From Epilithonimonas hispanica (GTDB lineage Bacteria; Bacteroidota; Bacteroidia; Flavobacteriales; Weeksellaceae), in the NCBI RefSeq assembly GCF_003385395.1, contig NZ_QNUG01000010.1:1-64000 (forward strand): a stretch of DNA of 64,000 bases, read 5' to 3'. Every line of letters starts with the position of its first letter. Position 1 is the stretch's first letter. The notes beneath the pieces are model-generated. The model ran no database searches. It saw nothing but the letters and a program-made list of their open reading frames with translations, and was not told the DNA's origin. Positions 1-9,103 of the stretch are shown here, in pieces. Made by a program: the position numbers and the translations under genes.

Positions 1-273
1 GTCTTGATACCTTTGACACAAAATGGTTCACCCTGTTTCTTGTGAATGATTTTTAAATTATAAATCTAATCTTGTATTTTTTATTTTGCAAACTAAAGGG
101 CACAAATTATTTACTAAAAGAAATTATATTTTCAAGGCACAAAGTTTTTAACTTCGTAAAAATGAAAATCTCCATTTTTTTTGCGACTTAACACATTTTT
201 AATAGGATTAATTTTGCGACTTTGCGATAAAAATAATTCTGTAAAAACAAGTTTAAATATTTTGAAAGCATAT
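1..273. other. AT-rich intergenic stretch
   Basis: No gene is supported here. A short open frame ending with TGA at 43-45 could be the tail of a gene lying outside the window. The stretch from about 70 to 240 holds degenerate words such as GGCACAAA, TTTGCGACTT and CTTTGCGAT, which resemble the intergenic repeat vocabulary seen again near 5.6 kb. Confidence 0.5.
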
Positions 274-307
274 AATCCTCTTTGAAATTTCAGAGAGGAT
301 TTTTTTG
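274..307 (+). terminator. Intrinsic terminator upstream of the AsmA-like gene
   Basis: An 8-bp stem AATCCTCT/AGAGGATT (274-281 and 294-301) is followed by a run of T. It lies before the ATG at 357, so it probably ends transcription from a gene left of the window. Confidence 0.7.
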
Positions 308-356
308 TGAATTACTTTTAGCACAATCTTTGAATTATTCTAAAAAATTCAAGTAT

Positions 357-3254
357 ATGAGTGCGGTTAATGTAAAGACAATGGTATTAAAAATATTAAA
401 ATGGATAGGAATCAGCATTGCTTCTATCCTATTTCTAATGTTCATTATTCCGATACTTTTTCCAGGAACGATTTCTCAACAAGTAAAGATTTTTGCAAAT
501 AAACATCTTGCAGGAGAATTGGATTATAAGAAAACGCATTTGACTTTTTTCCGCCATTTCCCTTCTCTCACGGTTTCTGTAGACGATTTTATACTGAAAG
601 GTTCCAAACCCTTTGAGCAAGATACATTGCTTGCTGCAAAAGATGTTTCTGTAGGAATCAACTTGAAAAATCTGATTTTTAATCAAGAAATAAAAATTGA
701 TGAGATTTATGTAAACGACGCAACAGCCAATGTTTTCGTCAATTCTAAAGGACAAGCCAATTACAATGTTTACGTTTCCAAACCGTCAGAAAAACCAAAA
801 GATACAACAGAAGCAGGCGCATCAATCAAATTAGATTTAATCAAATTAAAAAATTGGAATATCAAATATAATGACCACTCTGCAAACGTTTTAGTCAATG
901 CGAAAGGTCTTAATTATACAGGAAAAGGTGGATTGAGCGAAGATATTTTTGATTTAAAAACCGACCTCGAAATTGAAAAAATAGATTTTGCACTCAATCG
1001 AATTTGGTACGCACAAAAGAAATATCTGAAAGCCGATTTGATTACGAGAATCAACACCAATGCGTTGACTTTTGTCTTAAGAAAAAATGAGCTCAGAATC
1101 AATGAACTTCCTCTGAAATTCACAGGATTTGTGAGTATTTTGAAAGATGGATATAACCTTAATATCAATGCGGCTTCGGAGAAAACGACGATTAAAGATA
1201 TGTTGTCCATTCTTCCTCCTCAATATTTATCTTGGGTTAAGGACACGAAAATCGAAGGAAATAGTGATTTATTTTTCAGTCTGAAGGGACGATTCAGCGA
1301 ACCTAAAAATCTGAAACCTGATTTGAAAGCAAGTCTAAAAGTTAATAATGGTTTCGTCTCCAACAGCAATGCACCAGTTCCAATGAACAATCTTAATATG
1401 GATTTAAATGTCGATTTGCCTTCGCTGGATACTGAGAAACTCCTACTCGATTTGAGAACTTTGAGTTTTGATTTAGGAAAAAACAACAATTTTCGAGCTG
1501 TTGTAAAAACGCAGGGATTGAACGAAATGAAAATCAATGCGAACATCAAAGGTGCTGTTGATTTGGCAACTTTGGATTCTGCGCTTGGTTTGAAAGATAT
1601 TGAACTGAAAGGTCTTATGAATACAGATATTCAGTCGAATGGGATTTTCAGTCTGGATAAAAAATTATTTCCTAAAACGAAAGGTTCTTTCAATCTGAAA
1701 AATGGCTGGCTTAAAACTAAATATTACCCAAATCCAATCAAGAATATCAATATTTTAGCGAATATTCATAATACTGATGGAACTTTCAAAAGTCTTGGCG
1801 TGAAACTCGACCCTTTCAAATTTGATTTTGAAGGTAATCCTGTTTTTGTGAATGCAGATTTACAGAACTTCGAAGATGTTCTATATAAAGTCCGAGCAAA
1901 AGGCGTCTTGAATGTCGGCAGAATTTATCAAGTTTTTGCTAAAGAAGGATTTGATGTCAGCGGTTTGATTATGGCAGATTTATCTTTGAATGGAAGACAA
2001 AGTTATGCGACAACCGGACAATACAGCAAGCTTGATAACAGAGGAAATCTCATCTTAAAAAATATCAAAGCCACAACAGAATATCTGCCGAAATCATTCT
2101 ATATCAAAGAAGGAAATTTCGAGTTTGAGAACGAAAAAATGTGGTTCAGAAAATTCTATGGTAATTATGGAAAATCCGATTATTCACTCAATGGATATTT
2201 ATTGAATACCATCAATTATTTCATCGAAAGAAAAGGAACATTGCACGGCAGATTTCATTTGAAATCCAATTATATTTTGGTAGATGAATTTATGGCGCTG
2301 AAAGAAGGTGATAATACAGACAAATCCCTTGCAGTAACCTATGCGAAGGAAGAACATCCGAAAAGCAGCGGCGTTGTCATTGTTCCAAAAAATCTGGATG
2401 TTTCATTGGAAGCTAATGCTAAAAAAGTAGAATTCAAAGGACTTGGATTGAACAATCTTTTAGGGTTAGCATCGGTCAGCAAAGGCGAAGTTTATTTGAA
2501 GAATACAAGTTTTGACATCATAGGAAGTAGAATGAAAATCGATGCAAGATATCAGGACGAATCACCAATCACAGCTAATTATGACGTAGCTTTGAATGTT
2601 GCAGACTTCGATGTTCAAAAAGCTTACAAAGAAATTGATATGGTGCGTGAAATGGCGACTGCTGCGAAAGATGTGAAAGGAATTGTCTCTCTGAATTACA
2701 AACTGAAAGGTGATTTTGACGGCAATATGAAACCTATCTATCCATCATTGGAAGGTGGCGGAAACGTAAATCTGAGAGACGTGGAAGTCAAAAACCTGAA
2801 AATGCTTTCGACGATTGGAGAGAATATAGGCGCCGATGCTTTTGATAATCCGGATATGAAAGGCGTGGATATCAATACAACCATCAACAATAATCTCATT
2901 CACGTGGAGCCTTTTACCTTCAAAGTATCAGTGTTGAGACCTACGATTAGCGGAACTTCGAGTTTCAATGGTTTGCTAGATTTCCGAGTGAGAGTGGGAT
3001 TACCACCGGCTGGCTGGATTGGATTCCCAGTTGTGGTTACGGGAACACACGAGAAACCAAAAATCAAAATCTTCAGCAAAACCGGACAAGGTATTGTGGA
3101 AGCCTTGTATAATACCAAATCTAACAAAGTCATCCGAGAAGAAAAACGAGCCGAAAAAAAATCTCGAGCACAACAGCGAAAAGAAAAACGCGCTCAGGAA
3201 AAGAAAGCCGAGAAAGCCGAAAAGCAGATTGATAAAGATTTGAAGAAGAAATAA
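357..3254 (+). CDS. AsmA-like family inner-membrane/periplasmic protein
   Basis: Large AsmA-family protein of about 965 residues. One N-terminal membrane segment lies at roughly residues 12-34, followed by a long beta-rich periplasmic region with repeated short strands, and a Lys/Glu-rich tail of about 40 residues. Members of this family (AsmA, TamB, YhdP relatives) are membrane-anchored and are implicated in outer-membrane biogenesis or phospholipid transport; the exact role here is inferred from family only. An upstream TTG at 282 is in frame but lies in the loop of the terminator at 274-307, so ATG 357 is preferred (ATG 381 is also possible). The gene stands alone and converges with gcvT. 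Confidence 0.85.
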   Translation: MSAVNVKTMVLKILKWIGISIASILFLMFIIPILFPGTISQQVKIFANKHLAGELDYKKTHLTFFRHFPSLTVSVDDFILKGSKPFEQDTLLAAKDVSVGINLKNLIFNQEIKIDEIYVNDATANVFVNSKGQANYNVYVSKPSEKPKDTTEAGASIKLDLIKLKNWNIKYNDHSANVLVNAKGLNYTGKGGLSEDIFDLKTDLEIEKIDFALNRIWYAQKKYLKADLITRINTNALTFVLRKNELRINELPLKFTGFVSILKDGYNLNINAASEKTTIKDMLSILPPQYLSWVKDTKIEGNSDLFFSLKGRFSEPKNLKPDLKASLKVNNGFVSNSNAPVPMNNLNMDLNVDLPSLDTEKLLLDLRTLSFDLGKNNNFRAVVKTQGLNEMKINANIKGAVDLATLDSALGLKDIELKGLMNTDIQSNGIFSLDKKLFPKTKGSFNLKNGWLKTKYYPNPIKNINILANIHNTDGTFKSLGVKLDPFKFDFEGNPVFVNADLQNFEDVLYKVRAKGVLNVGRIYQVFAKEGFDVSGLIMADLSLNGRQSYATTGQYSKLDNRGNLILKNIKATTEYLPKSFYIKEGNFEFENEKMWFRKFYGNYGKSDYSLNGYLLNTINYFIERKGTLHGRFHLKSNYILVDEFMALKEGDNTDKSLAVTYAKEEHPKSSGVVIVPKNLDVSLEANAKKVEFKGLGLNNLLGLASVSKGEVYLKNTSFDIIGSRMKIDARYQDESPITANYDVALNVADFDVQKAYKEIDMVREMATAAKDVKGIVSLNYKLKGDFDGNMKPIYPSLEGGGNVNLRDVEVKNLKMLSTIGENIGADAFDNPDMKGVDINTTINNNLIHVEPFTFKVSVLRPTISGTSSFNGLLDFRVRVGLPPAGWIGFPVVVTGTHEKPKIKIFSKTGQGIVEALYNTKSNKVIREEKRAEKKSRAQQRKEKRAQEKKAEKAEKQIDKDLKKK

Positions 3255-3310
3255 AATATTTTAAGTTTTTAATATAACTGATGTAATTTTTATCAAAATA
3301 CCAATAATAA

Positions 3311-3344
3311 AAAATCCGAAGAAAATTATTCTCCGGATTTTTAT
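3311..3344. terminator. Bidirectional terminator between asmA-like gene and gcvT
   Basis: AAATCCG and CGGATTT arms with flanking A and T runs form a hairpin that can serve both convergent genes. Confidence 0.75.
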
Positions 3345-3365
3345 GCTTATAGATAATTTTAAAAT

Positions 3366-4445
3366 TTAAACAAAAGGTAATTTAACCACTTTCGCAGGAA
3401 TATCTTTGTTTCTGATTCTGATGAAGATTTCTGAACCTATTTTGAAGTTTGGTTTATCAACGTAAGCTAATCCCAATCCTATTTTTTTCATTGGAGACAT
3501 TGTTCCGGAAGTTACTTTTCCAATGACATTGCCTTCTGCGTCCACCACTTCATAATCGTGTCTTGGGATTGCTTTTTCTTGCATTTCGAAACCTACTAAT
3601 TTTTTGGAAACACCTTCAGTTTTTTGATTTTGCAAGAATGCTTTGTTCACAAAATCTTTATCGAATTTCGTAATCCAGCCTAATCCAGCTTCCAGCGGAG
3701 AAGTTGCATCATCGATATCATTTCCGTAAAGACAGAATCCTTTTTCTAATCTCAAAGTATCTCTGGAAGCCAATCCACAAGGAATCAACCCAAATTCTTT
3801 CCCAGCTTCTGTCAAAGCATCCCAAAGTTGTTCTGCAAATTTGTTATCAAAATAAATTTCGAATCCACCACTTCCTGTATAACCTGTGTTAGAAATAATC
3901 ACATCAGAAAAACCGGCAACAGAACCAATTGAGAAATGATAATACGGAATTGCTGATAAATCTGTATCAGTTAATTTTTGAAGAATCTCAGTAGCTTTTG
4001 GACCTTGAATTGCGATTAATGACATCTCATCAGAAGCATTCGTCATTTTTGCTCCGAATTTCTCATTGTATTTTGCAATGTGATTCCAATCTTTATCAAT
4101 ATTGGAAGCGTTTACAACCACAAAATATTTTTCATCCTCGATTTTGTAAACAATTAGGTCATCTACAATTCCGCCAGTTTCGTTTGGAAGGCAAGAATAT
4201 TGTGCTTTTCCGTTTTCCAAAGCATCAACATTGTTGGAAGTAACAAACTGCAACAAGTCTTTTGCAGAAGCACCTTCGATGAAAAATTGTCCCATATGAG
4301 ACACATCAAAAATTCCCGCTTTTTCGCGGACAGCAAAATGTTCTTCTGTAACTCCTGAATACTGAACAGGCATTTCGAATCCTGCAAACGGAACGATTTT
4401 AGCGCCTAAAGAAACGTGTTTATCGTATAAAGCGGTTTTTTTCAT
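3366..4445 (-). CDS. gcvT: Aminomethyltransferase (glycine cleavage T protein)
   Basis: Full-length T protein of about 359 residues. It transfers the methylene group from the aminomethyl-lipoyl H protein to tetrahydrofolate, releasing ammonia, as part of the cytosolic glycine cleavage system. N-terminal [20 protein letters not shown] and the VSHMGQF and [11 protein letters not shown] segments are family hallmarks. The start at the MKKTALY methionine matches homologues; an in-frame ATG 33 bases upstream adds residues not typical of the family. gcvH and gcvP are not nearby. A small membrane-protein gene lies 53 bp upstream on the same strand. Confidence 0.95.
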   Translation of the reverse strand: MKKTALYDKHVSLGAKIVPFAGFEMPVQYSGVTEEHFAVREKAGIFDVSHMGQFFIEGASAKDLLQFVTSNNVDALENGKAQYSCLPNETGGIVDDLIVYKIEDEKYFVVVNASNIDKDWNHIAKYNEKFGAKMTNASDEMSLIAIQGPKATEILQKLTDTDLSAIPYYHFSIGSVAGFSDVIISNTGYTGSGGFEIYFDNKFAEQLWDALTEAGKEFGLIPCGLASRDTLRLEKGFCLYGNDIDDATSPLEAGLGWITKFDKDFVNKAFLQNQKTEGVSKKLVGFEMQEKAIPRHDYEVVDAEGNVIGKVTSGTMSPMKKIGLGLAYVDKPNFKIGSEIFIRIRNKDIPAKVVKLPFV

Positions 4446-4498
4446 TTTAAAAGGAAGATTTATTTTAGTTGCGCACAAATCTAAGAATTAGTTTTGAG

Positions 4499-4831
4499 TT
4501 ATGGATTATGAGTTTTAATTGGTTTTTTAGTAAAATATAAGAATATGCTCATCGAAATAACTACAAACAATATGTATAATTCTTTGGTACATTTCTCATC
4601 ATTCATTTTATGAATTCTACCAATTGTATAAACTTTTGATTTAGCAATCTTTTTAAGTTCAGAAATGGAATTAGAATTTTCAATCTCCATAATTTGTTCT
4701 CTTTGAAAAGCCTGATTCTTTACTGGAACAATATCAATTTGATAAGTATTAATCACAAATAACCATCCCAATAAAATCATTAAGCAAATAAAAATCAATC
4801 GTCTAAGAATTTTCATAAAGTTTTTCTTCAA
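4499..4831 (-). CDS. Small two-pass membrane protein, unknown function
   Basis: 110 residues. A hydrophobic segment follows a basic N-terminus (about residues 10-27) and a second lies near residues 83-100, with a polar loop between. I recognise no family. It is co-oriented with gcvT and could share a transcript, but nothing links the functions. Confidence 0.6.
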   Translation of the reverse strand: MKKNFMKILRRLIFICLMILLGWLFVINTYQIDIVPVKNQAFQREQIMEIENSNSISELKKIAKSKVYTIGRIHKMNDEKCTKELYILFVVISMSIFLYFTKKPIKTHNP

Positions 4832-4869
4832 AAATAAATATTTTTAAAATACAAGCTGATAAATATTGG

Positions 4870-4900
4870 TTGAAGTCCATTAGCAATTTGGTTATCTTTG
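4870..4900 (+). promoter_or_regulatory. Bacteroidota-type promoter of the yjdM-like gene
   Basis: TTG (4870-4872), 20-nt spacer, TATCTTTG (4893-4900). This fits the Bacteroidota consensus TTG-N17 to N23-TANNTTTG and lies 42 nt before the ATG. Confidence 0.8.
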
Positions 4901-4942
4901 CAGTTCAACTTTAAACCTTGAACATTAAACCTTAAATCAATT

Positions 4943-5275
4943 ATGAGCGACACTATCCTTTGTCCAAAATGCCAATCCGAATTCACTTACGAACAAGACA
5001 ATCTTCAAGTTTGTTCTCAATGTTTCCACGAATGGGATCCTGCAGAAGTTTCAACGGAAGGTAAAATTTTCGATTCTCTTGGTAAAGAATTGCAAAATGG
5101 AGATTCTGTAATTGTTATCAAAGATTTGCCTGTAAAAGGTGCTCCAAAACCTGTAAAAGCAGGAACCAAAGTTAAAAATATCAGATTAAGACCAGACAGC
5201 GACCATAATATCGATTGTAAAATTGACGGTTTCGGTTCTATGGCTTTGAAATCTGAGTTTGTGAAAAAAGCCTAA
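4943..5275 (+). CDS. yjdM: YjdM/PhnA-like zinc-ribbon protein
   Basis: 110 residues. The N-terminus has a CPKC...CSQC zinc ribbon (residues 7-32), followed by a small beta-barrel-like domain containing [17 protein letters not shown], as in the YjdM (formerly PhnA) family. Homologues are often annotated as alkylphosphonate-utilisation proteins, but they are not required for phosphonate use, so function is open. Single-gene unit with its own promoter and terminator. Confidence 0.85.
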   Translation: MSDTILCPKCQSEFTYEQDNLQVCSQCFHEWDPAEVSTEGKIFDSLGKELQNGDSVIVIKDLPVKGAPKPVKAGTKVKNIRLRPDSDHNIDCKIDGFGSMALKSEFVKKA

Positions 5276-5294
5276 TCATCAGATTCTAAAATAT

Positions 5295-5328
5295 AAAAGT
5301 CGCGAAGATTGATTCTTTGCGACTTTTT
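5295..5328. terminator. Intrinsic terminator after yjdM
   Basis: Arms AAAAGTCGC and GCGACTTTTT with an inner AAGA/TCTT pairing. A and T tracts on both sides make it potentially bidirectional. Confidence 0.8.
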
Positions 5329-5354
5329 AATTTATTTATAATTCAAATATTTAA

Positions 5355-5468
5355 ATAAAAAAAAGGAAAGTTTTGGCAGGGTAAACTTTCAAAGACTTTG
5401 ATTGCGAATGCTAATTTCGGTCTTTAGGGGCAGAAAGAGAATTAACCAAAAATTTCCTATATACTTTT
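5355..5468 (-). ncRNA. Candidate rod-like small RNA, possibly 6S RNA
   Basis: On the minus strand a promoter (5475-5504) is followed by about 112 nt with no plausible ORF, ending in a terminator hairpin plus T8 near 5356-5362. The ends pair: 5446-5457 with 5365-5376 (12 positions, one mismatch). Inside, CTTTC/GAAAG and AAAGAC/GTCTTT stack with an internal bulge, giving a long interrupted rod. That is the general shape of 6S RNA, which sequesters RNA polymerase, but I have no sequence match. Another small RNA class is equally possible. Confidence 0.5.
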
Positions 5469-5474
5469 GTTTAG

Positions 5475-5504
5475 CAAAATTAGAAAATTTTTACAATTCA
5501 ACAA
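5475..5504 (-). promoter_or_regulatory. Promoter of the candidate small RNA
   Basis: Read on the minus strand: TTG, 19-nt spacer, TAATTTTG (plus-strand 5475-5482). The spacing fits the Bacteroidota consensus. Predicted start is about 5468. Confidence 0.65.
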
Positions 5505-5604
5505 ACTGAAAATGTAGAAGTTATCCATATTTTATCAACAATTGATTTTTTGTCTTATTTTAAATTAAATCTTAGATACAATTCAACAACGACAAAAAAT
5601 AATT

Positions 5605-5729
5605 AAACCACAAAAGTCACAAAAGAAAATCCAAAAGAGCAAATAAGCTAGGGTTTCTAAAATAAATTTCTTTTTTGAACTTTTGAAAAACTTAATCCAA
5701 AATAATAGCTTTTGTGACTTTTGTGGTTT
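5605..5729. repeat. Intergenic inverted-repeat element
   Basis: A perfect 21-bp inverted repeat (5605-5625 and 5709-5729; AAACCACAAAAGTCACAAAAG and its complement) flanks about 83 bp without a gene. Both arms consist of direct CACAAAAG-type words. It resembles the short genome-wide intergenic repeats of Flavobacteriia; the copy number in this genome cannot be judged from the window. Confidence 0.65.
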
Positions 5730-5751
5730 TCAAAACAAATTTTTAAAGGTT

Positions 5752-6684
5752 CTAAAATCCCAAAAAGACTTTTCCTGAAATAGAATTTGGAGTATAAATC
5801 ACAATTGATTTATCATTAATTTTAAGTCTGTTTCTGTAATGTGAACCTGCAAAAAGGCTTTCCAAAACAGTCGCTTCTACTCCATTTTCTGCCACTTTTA
5901 TTTGATGTGGAAAATAATGTTTCTTAGAAAGATTGAATTGAGTTTTTTCTTCGTCAGAAAAAATATTGACCTCTCCCAAAAGCTTCGCAACATAATCGTT
6001 ATAAGGATTTTCGTAAGTTTCTTTCGGCGAATCATTCTGAATTAATCGTCCTTGTTGAAGAACTACAATTTTATCTGCCCAAGGTAAAACTTCTTCCAGA
6101 TTATGTGTTGAAATCAAAAGACTCATTTTATTTTGTCTCACATAATTGAAAAGTTTATCTCTCAATTCAAATTTGCGAGAAAAATCCAGATTACTGAAAG
6201 GTTCATCCAACAAAAGCAGCTTTGGAAGAACAGCCAAAGCTCTGGCAATTGCTACGCGTTGTTGTTGTCCTCCACTTAAGTTTTTTGGAATTACTTTAGC
6301 ATATTCTGTAAGTCCAACAACATCCAATAATTCGTCAACTTTTTCTTTTTTTGATTTTAGATTGATGTTAGAAATGTATTTTCCAACGTTATCGTAAACA
6401 GTTCCGTAAGGCATCAAATCATAATTCTGAGCCACAAATTTCATCTGCGCTTCGCCAGGAACAAGATTTCCTTTTGGTCCTAAAAGTTTTTGTCCATCAA
6501 AGATAATTTCTCCATTTTGCCAATCCATCAAACCATAAATGAGACTCAACAAAGTTGATTTTCCACAACCACTTTCACCAGCTAAAGCTATGATTTGACC
6601 TTCATCTACATTCAGATTAAGATTTTGAAATAATGTTTTATCGGTCTGATAATTGAAATACAGATTCTTAACTTCTAGCAACAT
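5752..6684 (-). CDS. ABC transporter ATP-binding protein, orphan
   Basis: 310 residues. Walker A GESGCGKS at about 36-43, Q-loop near 86, signature LSGGQQQR at 136-143, Walker B LLLLDEP at about 156-162 and an H-loop (STH) complete an ABC ATPase. The C-terminal 80 residues resemble the regulatory extension of iron/polyamine/molybdate-type importers. No permease or binding-protein gene is adjacent, so the substrate is unknown and its partners must be encoded elsewhere. Confidence 0.85.
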   Translation of the reverse strand: MLLEVKNLYFNYQTDKTLFQNLNLNVDEGQIIALAGESGCGKSTLLSLIYGLMDWQNGEIIFDGQKLLGPKGNLVPGEAQMKFVAQNYDLMPYGTVYDNVGKYISNINLKSKKEKVDELLDVVGLTEYAKVIPKNLSGGQQQRVAIARALAVLPKLLLLDEPFSNLDFSRKFELRDKLFNYVRQNKMSLLISTHNLEEVLPWADKIVVLQQGRLIQNDSPKETYENPYNDYVAKLLGEVNIFSDEEKTQFNLSKKHYFPHQIKVAENGVEATVLESLFAGSHYRNRLKINDKSIVIYTPNSISGKVFLGF

Positions 6685-6816
6685 TTTTAAAAATAAGATT
6701 TTAAACTCGTAATAATTTTATTACTTTAGCAAAGTACGGAAAAGTAACTAATAATTTAAAATATTTGAAGTGAAATTGCACCACGATTCCATTTCTATTC
6801 TGAAAAATCTCTTGAT

Positions 6817-7476
6817 ATGAAAAAGACAACTTTAATATCCGCAATTTTATTGATTTCTGCTTCGGTTTTCATTATTTCGTGCGGAAAAGACAAACCTGTA
6901 ACCAGCGAAAGTAATGAAGTTTTGACCACAACAGACGGAAAAATCTATGCTGTTGATACATTGAACAGTAAAGCAGAATGGAAAGGTTTTAAAGTTGTAA
7001 AGTCTGACAACACGAGTCATATTGGAACTTTGAAGTTTGAAAGCGGAGAAGTAACCGTGAAAGACAACAAGCTTGAAAGCGGACAATTTGTAATTGATAT
7101 GACTTCTATCAAGAACGATGATTTAACAGATTCTGAAAGCAACGGAAAACTGATTGGACACTTGAAAAGTGCAGATTTCTTTGACACAGAAAAATTCCCA
7201 ACTGCTTCTTTTGAAATTACTAAGATATCAGAAGCGCCTGCTGGTGGAGATTACAACACTATTATTGACGGAAATCTAACGTTGAAAGGCATTACAAAAC
7301 CAGCAACTTTCAATGCTAATGTAAAATTGAAAGATGGCGAATTGAGCATCGCAACAGAACCAAAAGACATCAACAGAGATGAGTTTGGGATTGTTTTCCA
7401 AATGCCTGCCGCTGAAGGTTTGATTAAAAATGAAATCAATGTTCAGATGAAAGTTAAAGCGATTGAGAAAAAATAA
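6817..7476 (+). CDS. YceI-family lipoprotein
   Basis: 219 residues with a lipoprotein signal: basic start, hydrophobic core, and an IISC lipobox with Cys at residue 22. The rest is a YceI-like lipocalin-fold domain, from VDTLNSKAEWKGFKV through SGQFVIDMTSI, LKSADFFDTEKFPTASFEI and NLTLKGITKPATF. YceI proteins bind isoprenoid-type lipids and are often stress induced. Predicted envelope lipoprotein; the ligand is unknown. Confidence 0.9.
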   Translation: MKKTTLISAILLISASVFIISCGKDKPVTSESNEVLTTTDGKIYAVDTLNSKAEWKGFKVVKSDNTSHIGTLKFESGEVTVKDNKLESGQFVIDMTSIKNDDLTDSESNGKLIGHLKSADFFDTEKFPTASFEITKISEAPAGGDYNTIIDGNLTLKGITKPATFNANVKLKDGELSIATEPKDINRDEFGIVFQMPAAEGLIKNEINVQMKVKAIEKK

Positions 7477-7490
7477 TCGGTTTAAGTTTA

Positions 7491-7535
7491 AAAATACAAA
7501 ACCCTTTCAGAAATTTTGAAAGGGTTTTGTATTTT
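7491..7535. terminator. Bidirectional terminator between YceI and amylase genes
   Basis: A near-perfect long stem (arms AAAATACAAAACCCTTTCA and its complement, 6-7 nt loop) lies between two convergent genes. Confidence 0.85.
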
Positions 7536-7550
7536 AGAAAAGTTTCATAT

Positions 7551-8894
7551 CTATTTCTCATAAACCAAATAACCATAAGCTGGTAAATTGATATCAGAAC
7601 CTTTGATTAATTCAACCTTATTCTTTGTGAAAATGTTCTTATAACTTCCCACCGAATTGTCGTCTTCTAGTTTGAAATTAACAGCATCTTTTGAAGTATT
7701 AATTAAAACCAAAACTTCGCGGGCACCATTTTTTCTAAGATAAGCCAAGATTTTGTCATTCGAAGTGGTGTTAATCCAAAAAGTTGTAACAGCTGGGTCG
7801 CCACCTCTTAATGCTGGATTTACGGATTTCAAAGCAAATAGTGTTTTGTAGAAATCTTCCAATTCATATTTTCCGTTCCAAGGAATCGGATCTTTTTCGA
7901 AAAATTCCAGACGCTTAGCTTTCATTGGTAATTCCTGGCCATTGTAAAGTAGAGGAACACCATTCCAAGTCGCCGAGAAAACAGCTAAAGCAGGTGCAAA
8001 ATCTCCATATTTCTCATATTCGGTTCCGTTCCAAGAGTTTTCGTCGTGATTGCTTGTAAACCAAGCTCTCATAGAGTTATCTCCTATTTTGGAATATTGT
8101 TCCAAAAGATTTTTCAAATCAGAAAGTGGAAGATTTTTCTTATAAAAGTCTTCGGAAAGATGCATCCATTTCCAACTGTAACTTGCATCGAAAACTTTAC
8201 CATAATCCGGATTTTCTAACTCATCAAATTCTCCTAAAAAGAAAAGAGGTTTCAGTTTTTCAACTTCGGGTCTTGCTTGTTGCCAGAAATCAACTTCTAC
8301 CCAGCTTGCCAAGTCGCATCGGAATCCATCTATATTGGTTTCTTTTACCCAATACTTCATAGCGTCAATCATTGCAAGACGCATTTCTTTATTAGAATAA
8401 TCCAGTTCGATGATATCATCCATTCCGCTGGCTTTATGGAAACTTCCGTCAGCATCCTTCAAGTAATATTCTGGATGAGATTTTGTCCAAACATGATCCC
8501 AACCTGTATGATTCGCAACCCAGTCGATAATGACTTTGAATCCCATTTTGTGAGCTTCATTTACCAAATGTTTGAAGTTTTCCAAAGTGCCAAATTCCGG
8601 ATTGATGCTTGTATAATCATAAGCAGCATATTGACTTCCCAAACTTCCCTTCTTGTTGAGTTGAGCAATTGGCGTGATTGGCATAAACCAAAGTGTTTCC
8701 ACACCCATTTTCTTAAGCCTAGGAAGTTCTTTTTCGAAAGCTTCAAAAGTTCCTTCTTGTGTGTATTGTCTAACGTTAACTTCGTAGATATTGGTAGTAC
8801 GCTTCCAATCTTGTGGGTTTTCCATTGTATGATTCTGGGTTTTACAGGATAATAATAATGCGGCGATTGCCGGAATAAGAATCAGCTTTTTCAT
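7551..8894 (-). CDS. Alpha-amylase family (GH13) lipoprotein
   Basis: About 447 residues from the MKKLILI start, chosen because it begins a lipoprotein signal with LLLSC lipobox (Cys 17); the open frame extends further upstream without coding character. The four GH13 motifs are present: DWVANH (about 124-129), GFRCDLA with nucleophile Asp 194, acid/base Glu 222 in FLGEFDE, and SNHDE with Asp 284. It hydrolyses alpha-glucosidic bonds, probably of malto-oligosaccharides at the cell envelope. No susCD-like genes are near, so it is not in a recognisable polysaccharide utilisation locus here. Confidence 0.9.
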   Translation of the reverse strand: MKKLILIPAIAALLLSCKTQNHTMENPQDWKRTTNIYEVNVRQYTQEGTFEAFEKELPRLKKMGVETLWFMPITPIAQLNKKGSLGSQYAAYDYTSINPEFGTLENFKHLVNEAHKMGFKVIIDWVANHTGWDHVWTKSHPEYYLKDADGSFHKASGMDDIIELDYSNKEMRLAMIDAMKYWVKETNIDGFRCDLASWVEVDFWQQARPEVEKLKPLFFLGEFDELENPDYGKVFDASYSWKWMHLSEDFYKKNLPLSDLKNLLEQYSKIGDNSMRAWFTSNHDENSWNGTEYEKYGDFAPALAVFSATWNGVPLLYNGQELPMKAKRLEFFEKDPIPWNGKYELEDFYKTLFALKSVNPALRGGDPAVTTFWINTTSNDKILAYLRKNGAREVLVLINTSKDAVNFKLEDDNSVGSYKNIFTKNKVELIKGSDINLPAYGYLVYEK

Positions 8895-9055
8895 TGCTAA
8901 ATTTTTAAAGTCTATTCTGTAAAAGTAATGAAAATAAAAAATCTTGAAAAGTATAGGCTTGTTAATGTTTGATAAAAAAGCATTACGTCTTAAGTTCTCC
9001 CACTTTTTATTAATTAATCTTATCAAAATAAAGAAACGTTGCAATTAAAAAAGAA

Positions 9056-9082
9056 AAAGCCCGAAAAAAAATCGGGCTTTAA
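9056..9082 (-). terminator. Terminator after the pRiA4b ORF-3-like gene
   Basis: AAAGCCCGA and TCGGGCTTT arms, 9 bp, with A-rich and T-rich flanks. Confidence 0.8.
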
Positions 9083-9103
9083 TATATTTTAGAAAGAATA
9101 ATA

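Noticed and set aside
282-356. TTG start extending the AsmA-like gene upstream
   Set aside because: The TTG lies within a terminator hairpin and the added residues have no coding character; ATG 357 begins right before the membrane anchor.
8277-8852. 191-residue plus-strand ORF inside the amylase gene
   Set aside because: Shadow of the minus-strand GH13 gene, whose catalytic motifs are clear.
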